Origin: Mantamonas sphyraenae
Lineage: Eukaryota > CRuMs > Mantamonadidae
NCBI GenBank assembly: GCA_026936335.1
Contig: JAPMXV010000018.1
Coordinates: 62,001-126,000, forward strand
Reading direction: 5' to 3'
DNA length: 64,000 bases
In this document: in pieces, positions 18,965 to 31,600 of the stretch
How positions within the stretch are numbered: the stretch's first letter is position 1
Layout: each line of letters starts with the position of its first letter
Translations under genes and position numbers: made by a program
Notes under the pieces: model-generated
What the model saw: only the letters and a program-made list of their open reading frames with translations
What the model was told of the DNA's origin: nothing
The model's database searches: none

Positions 18965-21900
18965 ATGTCCAAAGGCGCCGTCCACCCCGTGTCCAACTCG
19001 GGTGAAGCCACGCCAGAGGTGGACCCCTCTGTGTTGGCCAAATTCTCAATCGATGGGGCCACACTGGAAAACCTCCTGACCACCAGCGCCCTCAGTGAGC
19101 TCGACGCCGTCAACGGCACCAAGGGAGTTCTCGATGGACTCGCCATCGACCCTGAAGTGGGCGTCCTTGGCGACGAGGATGTTTATCAGCGCAAAATCGT
19201 GTATGTTGCCCTCTCTCCTCCCAAGCGTGCCAATGTAGCTCGGGCGTCTCGGCCACGATCCTTCGAACACAACCGTTGTGTGCTTGCGCCCTCCATGCTC
19301 CTCCCACACGCTCCCTTCCACCTCCATACGTGCACCTCATGTGTATACCCGTACTTTCTTTACCCTCGCCCGTGTGGACGTTCCCTGTGTGCTCTCCTTC
19401 CGTCTCCGGAGCGTGCCAAACCACTGACCCGACGAGTCGGCCGTTGGCCCTCTGCAGATTCGGCCCTAACGAGTTCCCCGAGCCCCCGCACGCCTCGCTC
19501 CTCATGCTCTTCCTGGAAGCACTCAAGGACCCAACTCTGATTATTCTCGTACGTCCCGTGCCTTTCTCCCCACCTGAGCATCATCTCTACGTGTGCAGTG
19601 ACCCCGCCAAGCAGTCCGCGGTGATCGCAGGCCTCCAAACGTCTTTTGCCCCATTCCGAACCTGTGTTCCACGCTCCACCCTTGGTCATCCCTGTGGTGG
19701 GACACATCGCATCGTGTTTTCTGCGATGGCCCACGTGGCACCACGGCGGCGGGGAAAAAACCAGCCGCCAGCGCGGCTCCGGCGCCTTTTTCTCACACAC
19801 AACAACCTGACACACTGAACCCCACACACACACACACACACACACGCGTACACAGAGTGTCGCCGCGTCGGTGTCGCTTGGCCTGGGCCTTGCTTTCCAT
19901 CCGGAAGATGGCTGGATCGAAGGCATGGCCATCCTGGTGGCTGTGCTGATTGTGAGCATGGTCACAGCCGTCAATGACTTTCAGAAGGAGAAGCAATTCC
20001 GCGCCCTCAACGACGTCAAGAACGACCGCGTGATCAAAGTCATCCGCCAGGGCGAACAGACAACCACCTCCATCATGGACATTGTCGTAGGTGACATTGT
20101 TATCCTGGAGAACGGTGATTGGGTGCCTGCTGACGGCCTCTTTCTTGCCGACTACGGCTTCAACTGCGAGTGCGACGAGAGTGGCCTCACGGGAGAGAGC
20201 ATCAGTGTGCCCAAGAACGAGGATCGGCCCTTTATGCTGTCTGGCACCAAGGTGACCGACGGCGTGGGCCGCATGGTTGTCACGGGCGTCGGCGTGCAAA
20301 CCGAGTGGGGACGTACCCTGGCCAGCCTCAACCAAGAGCAAGACCCGACTCCATTGCAGGACAAGCTCGAGGTGCTGGCCAACAACATCGGCAAGATCGG
20401 TGTGGTGGTCGCTGTGGCCACGATGCTCGTGCAGATCATCTCCTGGCTCATCATCTACTCTGTCAACAACACGCCCTTCACCACCGCCGACTCGCTCGAG
20501 CGTGTCGTCGACTCGTTCATCATTGCCGTCACCATTGTCGTCGTGGCCGTGCCCGAGGGTCTGCCTCTCGCCGTCACCATCTCCCTGGCTTACTCCATGA
20601 AGAAGATGATGGCCGACAACAACCTGGTGCGCAAGCTCGAAGCTTGTGAGACCATGGGCGGTGCCACAAACATCTGTTCCGACAAAACAGGCACCCTCAC
20701 GGAGAACATCATGACGGTGACGCGCGGCTGGATCGCAGACACCTTTTACGACGACCTGACCACGCACCAGTCCATCCACGAGCGTGTCATGTACCTGTAC
20801 ACCACAGGCATTGCCGTCAACTCCAAGGCCTTTTTCGAGGTGCGTGAGGAGGGCGGCCGTCCAGACGTCAGCGGCAACAAGACCGAGGGTGCCCTCCTGC
20901 TCAACATCCAGCAGGTGTTTGGCCACGATTACAAGAGTTTGCGCAAGAGCAACGTCGTGCACAAGCTCTACACCTTTGACGCCCAACGCAAGGCCATGAG
21001 CACCATGGTCGTGGTGGACAACGAGCCCGCGCAGTTCCGTCTCTACGTCAAGGGGGCCGCCGAGCGCGTGCTGGCCAACTGCAGCAACTATCTCAGTCCC
21101 ACAGGCGAGGTGTTGGCCCTGCCTGAAGCCAAGCACAGCGAGCTGACCACCATCATCGACCAGATGGCCAGCAGCGGTCTGCGATGCCTCTCTCTGGCCT
21201 ACCGTGACTTTGCTGAGGACCAGGGCGACGCATGGGACAGGGCCCCCGAGGAAGAACTCACCCTCATTGGCATTGTGGGCATTGTGGATCCCGTGCGTGC
21301 CGCCGTGCCCCAGGCCGTTGCCGATTGCCAGTCGGCCGGCATCATTGTGCGCATGGTGACTGGCGACAACCTGCTCACAGCCACACACATTGCACGCGAG
21401 TGCGGCATCCTTACCGACGATGGTATCACCATCCAGGGGCCCGACTTTCGCAAGATGACCACCGAGCAGATGGATGCCATCCTGCCTCGCCTGCAGGTCA
21501 TGGCCCGCTCCGCACCCACCGACAAGTTCATTCTGGTGCACCGTCTGCGAGAGCTGGGTGAGGTGGTGGCTGTCACGGGCGACGGCACCAACGACGCCCC
21601 TGCCCTCAAGGAAGCCGACGTCGGCCTGTCCATGGGCATTGCCGGCACGGAAGTGGCCAAGGAGGCATCCGACATCGTCATTCTCGACGACAACTTTTCG
21701 TCCATTGTCAAGAGTGTCATGTGGGGCCGCTCCGTGTACGACAACATCAAGAAGTTCTTGCAGTTCCAGCTGACCATCAACCTGGTTTCGCTGATGGTTG
21801 CCTTTGTCGGAGCCCTTGCCCAATTTGGCACGCCCCTCAAGGCCATCCAGCTGCTGTGGGTCAACCTCATCATGGACACCCTGGCCGCTCTGGCCCTGGG

Positions 21901-22483
21901 CACAGAGATGCCCACGCCCGCTTTGCTCCAGCGCAAGCCCTACGGCCGCAACGACCGTCTGATCACACGCCTCATGTGGCGCAACATGCTCGGTCAGGCT
22001 GCTTATCAGCTGGTCGTCCAGTTTGTCATTCTTTTTGCAGGGCCGGCCATCTTTGGCGTCGTGGACTCGTCCGTGCGGCACTTTACCATCCTTTTCAACG
22101 CGTTTGTGTTTATGCAGGTCTTCAACGAAATCAACTCGCGCAAGGTCAACGGCGAGTTCAACGTCTTTGAGGGCTTCTTTGACAACTTTCTCTTTTCCGG
22201 CGTGATCATCTTCACCGTGGTGGCGCAGGTGTTTATCGTCGAGTTTGGCGGAAGCTTCTTCAGCACCACAGGCCTTCTGTGGAGCGACTGGCTCTTCTGC
22301 TTGGGTGTCGGCATCTTCTCCCTGCCATGGGGTATGGTTGTTCGCCTCATCCCTGTCGAGCAGGAGGAGTACATGAAGGAAGCTCCCCAGAAGCCCGAGC
22401 GCTTCGAGCAGACGCCCGCCGTCAAGACTGTGGAGATGGATGTCATCACGGAGCAGCCGCATGACAAGGAGACCGAAGCCTGA
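18965..22483 (+). CDS. P-type Ca2+-ATPase of the plasma-membrane type (PMCA, P2B)
   Basis: Exons 18965-19200, 19458-19548 and 19856-22483; introns 257 bp (GTATGT) and 307 bp (GTACGT, CCTGACAC branch, CA repeat before the acceptor). Total 984 aa in phase. Exon 2 encodes FGPNEFPEPPHASLLMLFLEA, the conserved entry to M1. The phosphorylation site CSDKTGTLTEN is near residue 386, with the TGES-like LTGESISV before it, KGAAERVL in the nucleotide domain, and the hinge TGDGTNDAPALKEADVG. About ten membrane helices fit, including the VVAVPEGLPLAV M4 Ca2+ site. It exports cytosolic Ca2+ using ATP. The C-terminal tail after the last helix is short and shows no evident calmodulin-binding helix; autoregulation may lie in the ~75-residue N-terminus. 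Confidence 0.95.
19823..19844 (+). repeat. CA microsatellite just upstream of a splice acceptor
   Basis: A run of about eleven CA units in intron 2 of the Ca2+-ATPase, between the CTGACAC branch sequence and the acceptor. Similar CA or GT tracts sit before acceptors at 1593, 43310 and 61257. Confidence 0.8.
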
Positions 22484-22651
22484 TCAGTGCGCCGCCTCTC
22501 TTTGGTCACACACCCGCCTTCGTTTGGCAACGCATTGATTGCACAGCAAGACCCAACCCTCCACACACCCACATGCACAAACCACACACAAACCACACAC
22601 ACATACACACACATGCCAAGAAATGAAGGATGTGGTTTTCATCGCTCTGCA

Positions 22652-25600
22652 TCAAACAAACCCGAAGCCCTCGTTGCCTTCCATCACCGCAAGCGTCAGA
22701 CAGCGCTTGGTCGTCTCAAAGTCCAGATAAGCCGGCAGGTCCAACTGGTTGAAGCAGGTGTGCGCCGATGGCAAACGCGCGTCCTCGCCACCGCTGCAAC
22801 GGTGGATGTTAAAGAGGCGCGGGCCACGGTTGCCCTGCAATGCGGCGAAACCGTCGATGGGACACTGGGAGGTGCCGTGGAAGAACTGGAGAAACATGGC
22901 ACGCATATGCTCGTCGAAACCAGCCACGACCGTCCAGAACCATTGAATGACCTCACTGTCGGGCTCGTAGCCGTGGTACTCTGTGTTGCGTCGCAGGTCG
23001 TCCAGATCGATGGTGGACACACCGCTGATGAGCAGCTCCAGCTCTTGCTCGTTGAAGATGCGCAGGAGGCGAGCAGGCACCACTGTGTGCAAGCCGTCCA
23101 GAAGGGCATCCAGCTGCTCGCGGATGGAACCGGTCATTTCGTGGTCGGCGAGCAGGCGCACAAAGTCACCCTTGTTCGTGTTGTCCACCGTCAGTTGGTC
23201 GCCACCCTCCAACAACGGCTGGTCGTACTTATCGCCAAAGTGGTCCACAGCCACCGTAAAGCGAAGGTCAAGCGGTTCGACGTCGTGGTCAAACACCCAA
23301 CGAAGATGACGATAGTAGTCTGGATTGATGGCCTCGAGGTCTGCAAAGCTCGGGGGCATGCCGAGCATGTGCTTGTAGAAGGAACGCGCAAAGTATGCGC
23401 TGATGGGTTGGCCGTCGTAAATGGCCTTGGCCAACACCTTGCCAACAAAGCGAAAGAACGCCAGGTGGTCGCCGCTGATGTACGAGTGCTTGTTGGGTTG
23501 GTACAGATCGTGGTGTTCGCCAACAGGCACAAAGAGGGCGTAGCCTGGGTTGAAGAAGGCTTTGCACACAGAAGCGTACCACTCACGCGTCAGTCCACCG
23601 GCATCCACTCCCTCCTCGCCCGTAAACGTGACACGCAAGTGTGCGCGCAGCTCTTCGCCGTTCAGGTGGGCCATTTGCTGGTACGAGTCCATAAAGATCT
23701 CGTCGCGACGCACACGCAGGTGCAACGACGGCTGGTAGTGTGTTTGCAGGTTGCTGCGCTGCTGGCGACTGTACTCGTTCAGCTGCTGCCTGAAGAAGCG
23801 CCTCTTGTTGGCAAACGTCAACAGTTTGGGTTGCTCCGTGAGCAGATCAAACGCACCGTGAAGCAGATCCGGCTCACGCTCCACCAGCAAGTTGATCAGC
23901 GCACGGTGTGTGTGACAGAACAAGCCAAAGTCAGACACATCTGCCGTGTCCAGCGAGCTGATGGACGACATCGACACAGTGCGTGCCAGTCCCTCGCTGT
24001 ACGATGTCGACGTTGTCAGGACGCTGCCTTCCAGAGTCTCGTTTGTCGTGCTGACGGTGCTCATGTCGCCATCGTCTGCCGCACTGCTGTCTCCTACGCT
24101 GTCGTTTGCGTTGCTGCTGCCACCACTACCATCACGTGTGCTGTTGGTGCGCTCCTGCTTTGTCTTGAGCGTGCGCAGGACACTGTGCATGGAAAAGAAG
24201 GTCTGCAGGGTGGGCTTGACATCCAACAGTGCGTGCATGAGGCGCCCACTCTGCAGCGTTGCCGCGTCCCTGTGTGCGTCGTCGCCCGTTGCTGGCATGT
24301 ACTGTTCGCCCAGGAACAGCATCAGACGGTTAAACGCAGACCACACGGGGTGGTCGCGCAACTGCAGCAAGGCAAGCGACATGGCCGAGTTGCGCAGCTC
24401 GTCAATGTGAGCCTGCGTCGCCTCGTCGTCTTTCTCACTCGCCAACGCGGTCTGCAGCGCCAGGTCTTCGACTTGTAGGATGCCTCGGATGAACGACAGC
24501 ATGGTTTCCATGCCTTCGTTGAGTGTCTTTGGATCCAGAGAGTCGATCGGCGTAGCCTTGGCCTTACCAGCAGCCTCTTCTTCCTCCTCGGTGCTAAGGC
24601 CATGATGAGCCAGTTGGGCGGCAATCAGCTGGTGCAATCGGCCGGCGGCCACGTCGATTGCATGCACGAGCTCGTTTGCCACCAGGCTGTTGATGTCGGG
24701 CAGGTGTTTGCCTGCAAAGTTCATCAGCATACCTACGCGTTCCAGCGTGTCCTTACTGCACGTGGGGTTGCTCACCAGGTGCACAAAGTGGCGCACCGTG
24801 GCCTCGATGGCTTGTGTGCCTTCTGCGGTGGACGTGGGAGGTGGCGGCCACACGTACACTTCCGCTTCGCCTTCAGCAACCCCTTCGGCACCAGTTGACT
24901 GGCCGTGCGTGTCAATGAGTGTGTCGCGGATCTCGGTGCCTTTGTCAGACACGACCATGCGCACAACCTTGTCGTACGAGACACGCACAGTGGTCCTTGC
25001 ATGTTCCCCTGCTCGTTTGGCCACCATTGCCGGCACATTGCGCAGCCTGTGCACAAGCTGCATCTGCTGCAACGCATTGACAGCCAACTCCACAATCGTA
25101 TCCACTGTCTTGGCGCTGTGTTGCAGCTCACTGCGCTGCACAAGGGCCAGTACGTCGCTGAGAAGCGTGTCTGCAACGGCGAGGTCGTCAGCGGCTTCAG
25201 ATCCGCCTCCCCAAACACGAGGGCACGCACGTCGGCCTCCATGCGATCGCCGCGACCCTGCACGGCTTTTCCTTTGGCCTTGGAACTTGCACGCGACGTT
25301 TCGGCGGCTGCGGCATCGTGTCCCACCACGTGGAGGTTTGCCTGTTTCAGCGCCGTGTGCACGGTTTCTGCAGGCATGCCGAGCATGTGTGCGACGTGTC
25401 GGTTGGACGTGCACATCAACTTGAGGATGGACACGATGCGCTGTTGCACAAGCGCCGGCGCACGGTGAATGTCTTGGTCGCCACGGTTGCCGTGCAGCGT
25501 CAATGGTGCGTGAGCAGGCGTCACCAGCGGGTCAAACAAGTCCTGGCTCATCAGCTCCAGCGCCACTCGGTCGTTCTCTTGCAATGTTTTTGCGGCAGCG

Positions 25601-28600
25601 GGCCCACCACCGCTGCTGCTGCCTGCGCTGTCGGCGTCACCCTCACCCTGCGTGCCGTCGTGTGCGAGGATGTGTGCAAAGGCGCTCAGGATCTGTGCAC
25701 GCAGCACAGGGTGTGTGGCAAGGTTGAGAAACACGTGTGGCAATGGCCACACGCGAAGCGGCTTCTGGTCCAGGTACAACAGGCGTAGAAGCTCGTTCAG
25801 GGACGCGCGGCTGAGGATCGGCTCATCCACACGCGTACCTTCAGGCACGTGGTAGGCACCCATGGCATGGGCATCTTCGGTTTTCCACACGCCTCTACGC
25901 ATGCCCCACGTGACCTTGGACGACTCTGTCACCGTGCCGGGCTCACCACGCAGGCGGATGTCGCCCGCGTTGTTCAAACGCGATGTGTAGCTGTGGTGTT
26001 CGTACGTGCGCCCACTGCCGCCAAACTGCGAGGTCTCTGCGCCATATCCACCCAACCCGCGCACTGGGACACGCCCCATGGCCTGTTGTTGTAGCTGGTG
26101 CATGCGTCCGCGAACACGCCTTGCCTCGTTGCGAAGATCCTCAGGAAGAGTCTCCACCACGTGCGCAGGCAGGCCTGCCAATGCTTCGCGCCGTGTCGCA
26201 GGGTCTGTGATCGACCGGATCACCTGTGCTGTGTCCTCGTCGCTGAGGCCTGCCGCTTCTCCTGCCGCACCGCTGCCGCTGCCGCTGCTGCCACCTGGGT
26301 TGTTCACTTCGGCCATCAGCCTCGTTTGCTGTTCCAGTTCGGCTCGCATTTGTTCACGCATGTCCTCAGGTAGCGACGCGAGGAACGCTTCCGTCTCTGC
26401 GTCGATCACAGACACTTCCACGTCTTGCTCCTGCGTCTGTGCTTGCGTCTCCTCTCCGCTTTCCTGAGCTGCGTCTCCCACCTCGCTGCCCGTTTGCTCA
26501 GCAGTGTTGCTGCTTCCGCCGTCTGTGGACTCTGCTGTGTCTGTTGCGGTTGAGTCCACGTCGCCTTCGGACGGCGGTTGCTGAGACGCCTCGTCCATGC
26601 TCTGCACCTCGTCGGCCACAGGTGCATCTCCGTCGTTGATGCTCAATGCTGCCGAGTCATGAGAAGTGTCTACGCTCTGTAGAGACAGAGCCAGAGCGGC
26701 CTGCATGTCCTCGTCCTCCTCCTCGTCGTCTTCTTCCTCTTCGCCGGAACCCTCCTCGTCCACAGACGAGATCGGTGTTTGGTTCAACGAGTCAGTCGTG
26801 GTGTCCACATGGCTGACGTGTGTCACGTTCTGCGCCATGGTCTCGCCGTCAGAGTCCGCGGTGGAGTTCATGACGGTTTCGTGATCGAGCACGGACGAAT
26901 CCTCCGATGTGACAGTCGTTTCGTTGGCACTCGCATCTGCAGACTCTGTCTCCGCTGCTGGCTCGTCTTCGCCCGACAGATCCATCAGAGACAACTCCAG
27001 CGCACGTCGCAGCTGCTCCTCCTCGCTGCCGGCGTTGGGCCCACGTGCTCCCCCGAAGCTGCTGTGCAGTCCACCTGCAGCTGGAAGGGACTGGTTCAGT
27101 GTCCACTCGTCGCCAAGGAGGTTCAGCATGTTGTCCCTATCCATTCCAGGAGACACGTTCCCGCTCGCGGCTTGCTGGGCCGCATCCGCACCGTCGCCGT
27201 CACCATGTCTCTCACCGCTGCTGTGCGCGTGTGCGTTGTCCGCCCCATCAGCGTCGTTGCCCGAAGAAGCTACGCCGAAAATCTTCATCTTGTCCGACAT
27301 GAGGCGCAGATGCAGGTCGGCCTCGATTTTGGCCATTTCCATCATCAGTGTGCCCATGCCATCGATCACACTCTGCATGTGCGCGGTCAGAAATACGCCT
27401 GGGTACGTGCCGTCCCAGCTCCAGCGGTGGTCGTGGTGGCGATCGGCGCCCGGCATCAGACTCGTGGGCCGGTCGAACTCTCTGCCGGAGTGTGAGCTCG
27501 CCGAGTGCAACGCAGGAACCAACTCGATCTTGCGCTTCTCCAGACCAGCCATGATTTGGTTGGGTGTGTTGGTCATCGACACCACCAGTTTCGCTTCTGC
27601 AAATTGGCGCATCACCGTGTCCAGGTCGAGCTGCCTCCACTGCGCGTCCTCTCGGTGTGCGTCCACCTCCTCTTCTTGCTCACCCGGCAAAATGTTCCCG
27701 TTGTCGTCGTGCGATGCCACGTCCTTGGACGACACGCTGTCACCTTCGATGTAGATGCTCCTGCGCGTCAGTACCTCCAGGATCTCCAGCAGGCCAGCGA
27801 GGTTGGCTTTGGTGATGTTGTTGCGCGACATGCGCATCACAGCGACCACTGTGTCTGGCAACTGCTTGGCGTTCAGTTCTTTGATCATGGAGCGTGTCCT
27901 CACAGCGATCGGCTCCTCCTCCATGTTGTCATCTCGCCGCGCCAGCAATTTGCTGTCCACGATCACCTGGACCAAGGAGATCCACGAGCTCACAACACCT
28001 TGCTTCAGCAGCCCCGTGCCGTCTTCGCAAACGTCCTCGCCCCCGTCCATAATCGCACGGCCCCACTCCAGGATGCGCTCCATCACAATTGTGCGCAGGA
28101 CGCCCGGGAAACGAACCAGCAGCTGCAACGTGGGGTGTGCTACCTTGTGTGCTCCCTTGCTGTGATTGTTGTCAGCAACGCAGCGGACAAATGAGCGCGC
28201 AAGTTCTTCGTCCTCGTTCGCCAGGTCGTCCACAAAGTGCATGTGCAACGGGTGGTCACTCAGCAAATTGCACAGTAACGAAAGCACGCTTTGGCTCTGC
28301 AGGGCCATGACACGGCCTCGATTCCGTGCTTCTGTGCGCTCATTGCCCTCGTTGCCCTGGGCAGCTGCTTGCGCCTCAAAGGTGTCTTTGGTTTCGCACA
28401 GCTCCACGTATGCGCTCATCAGCATTGCAAGCACGGCTTTAGACGTACTTGCGCTGGCGACAAACGACTGCACCCGCTCTTCGTGCTCGGCTTCCACTGT
28501 GGCTCGCACCCAGGCTAGAACCTCCCGCTCACACGCACTGCTAATTTCGTCCTTTGTTTCGTCGTCATGCCGTGGGGCCAGAGGGTACATGAATTTCTTG

Positions 28601-31600
28601 TCCAGCAGCTTCGGATGGCCCAGTCCGGCACTAAGGCGTTGGGTGTCGGCCACGACGCGCGCAAACATCTCGCTGTCGACCACCGACGCCATGGTGGCCT
28701 CCCGCACGCTGTCGACTGCATGGTAGTTGGTACACAGCATGCGCATGCGCATGTACGTGGTCAAGTCGTCGCGCAGCATGTTGGCAAGCAAGAATTGCAT
28801 CTGTAGCCTGCAATCCTTCCTGTGGGTGCGAACAAGCAGTTGCTGCAGCAGTCCGCTCTGTGCCACCCGCTCAGCCATCGACCGCTCCAACGTCACGTAG
28901 CACAGGAAGCGCATCACAAAGTACACCAGGGGCTGGCAGTACGCCTCGGGCAACTGCATGAGCCGCTGCACTACGTTCAGCAAACGCTCTTGCTGTTCAC
29001 GGTTCAGATTTGCTTGAATCACATGACTACCCATAGCCACAAGCTTCCTCCTCGTTTTGTGCAGTTCTTGCACACCAACTGCTAGGGCAGCTTCAGCGGA
29101 CTCTGCATCCTTCACGGTTGCCGCCCCGCTCTCCTCAGCACCACCGTCCTTTGTGTCCTGTTTTGTCACGTCATCCCCCTCTTCGCCACTGATCTCCTCC
29201 ACTTCACGTTCCACACTGTCCTGCTCCTCGGCGGGCACAAAGTGCACGTAGCTATCGAGAAGCAGGATGATACCGGTGATCCAGTCGTGAGGGCGTGCGG
29301 AGGACAGCACCAGGTGCTTGTTGTCCTCTGTGCTGTGAGGAGGATCTCGTGCTCCCATCGAGCTCACGAGGTGCTGCTCTTCGGAGTGGGTGCGGGCCGG
29401 GTTGTTCCATCGACGCGCCTGATTCTCGGCCTCCTCCACCTCATCGCCTGTCTGTTGGCTACCCGCGTCGTCTGCATCAACATCACCCACCCACTGGATG
29501 TGTGCAGACATGGCCGTTTCGTCGTGACCTTCGTTGTGAATGAGCTCAGCAGCCGCCTCCGACGCTGCCAGCAGTGTTTCCACAATGTCGGGGCATCGTT
29601 CTGCCAGAGCAGACGCCGCCTGCTCTGGCGACGGTGTGTCCTGCATGAGAATGCCCAGCACCATGCAGTGGCGCATCAACAGCTTGGCATCGTCACGTGC
29701 GTATTCAGACTGCACCGTCACCTTGCTCAGCTGGACCTGTATGCGTTCCAACAGAGTCACCTGGACGTTCATAAGCATCTCTGCTTTGTGTTCTTCCTGT
29801 GACTGTACCGCGGGCTCCTCCTGCTCTGCAGCCTCGGCCGCAGACGATGACGACGACGACGCCGTGCTTGTCGCTTCTTTCCAAGCGTCGTGCGCCCTTT
29901 GCTGTTCGAGCGCGCGCAGGTGGCCCCACAGTTTGGCCACGCTGCCCAAGCCGCTCGTCACCTCACCCGAAGAGAAGCCCATGTAGCTTGTGAGCACCCG
30001 GTGGTCCAAGATACGCACCACACGTGCAAACGTCTCGTTGTACCATTGCTGCAATACCTCCTTGGCTCCGTCTTTCTTGGCTTGCCACGCTTGCTTGCGT
30101 CGCTCCAGCTCCAGCTCTTGCTCCGTGGGCTCGGGCTCGGGCTCGGGCTCGGGCTGAGAACCCGCCTCTTCGTTCGTGTTCACGTTGCTGTTGCTGTTGA
30201 GCTCAGTGTCCCCGTGAGGGTCCAATCCCATGTCCATCAGCGACATGGCCAGAGCTGCCTCCATGTCATCACCTGAGGTTGCCCCTGCGCTGTCGTTCAG
30301 AGACATGGCCAGAGCGCGCTGCAGCGCATCCTCGCCGCCAAAGCCCAGGTCTGCATCCGAGTGATTCTGCATCGGGTGTTCCACCATCCAGTCCAGCAGC
30401 ACAGAAGGATTGTTGCAGCTGACCGAAGGCACCGTGTCGTGTGCAAGTTGCACGTGTTCCCGCGTGAAACCCATGCTCACGAGCTGCACGCTGACGTCAT
30501 CTGACAGCGGCTCGCGTTGCTGCGCAATGTTCATCCATCGCCCGCTCGCGGCAGCGGCAGAAGGACGTCCCTCTCGATCTGAAGACCTCATGGCCATGAA
30601 CCCACCACGCTTTCTGGACTCTGACTCGCCACCCTCCAAACCGGCGTCTTCATACTCCACCTGGCCGTGCACGAGGTTCGCCACATACAACAGCAACAGC
30701 AATCTCTTCTCGTTTTCGGCATAGAGCACGCGGTGGTAGGCCTCTTTGTCCAACAGCTCGTCAAAGGATTTGAGCACATCGGCCACAACCACCACAGGGT
30801 CAAATGGCTCCTCGTGGGTTGAGCTGCTGCTGCTGCTGCTGGACGTCGTGCTCGTTGTGCTGCTCATCGTTGTCTCCGACTCGGCACCGTCTTCAGCAAA
30901 GCCACGGTTCAGCAGGCTGTTGGTTTGGTCTTGGGACTCATCGTTTGCGAGGAGGCTGCTACTTCCGCGTACACCGCCCTCGTTGCCACGACACCAGCTG
31001 CACAGCATCACCACGGCGCGCATGAGCTGCTGCACACGCATGCAGCTGATCACATGCTCACCCCGCTCCACAAACTGTGTGGAAGCTTCCAATTCGGCGC
31101 GCATGCGCTGCATCAGCGCATCCAGCAAACCCTTACGAACGATCCTTTCCAGAAACTCAGTGCGTGCCTTGAGGCGGTCAATAACAACAGCGTTGAGCAT
31201 GATCACGACCGTATGCATGGCATCCGAGTGTGGGTTGCAGTCTTCGTAGCCAGGCAGTGGGTACTCCGGATCCACCAGGGCGTACTGGGCCACGACCTGG
31301 TCAGCCAAGCTGTCCAGCAGCGATTCACGTTGCTCGCTGGCCTCGCTGCGCAACGAAATGCGCATGCAGTACGCGCGCAAGCGGCTAAGACCACGCTGCA
31401 ACGCACGCACTGAGACCATGACAGCCTCGGATCCTGCTACGTAGCGGCTGACCTTGTCGTTGCTTGCGTCTGCGTTGTCACAAGGAAGCTCTGGCGCAAG
31501 CACAACTGCAAACTCCAGGGTAATTGCGCGCTGCAGGCGGCCGAGAAACTTGACCAGGTCGAGTCCACGTGCATGACTGGACAGCAGCCACGATGTGCGC

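Noticed and set aside
19793..22462. Long open frame on the minus strand (~889 codons) opposite the Ca2+-ATPase
   Set aside because: It is the antisense shadow of a GC-rich coding exon; it is His/Val/Gly-rich, has no family motif and lies over an intact PMCA.
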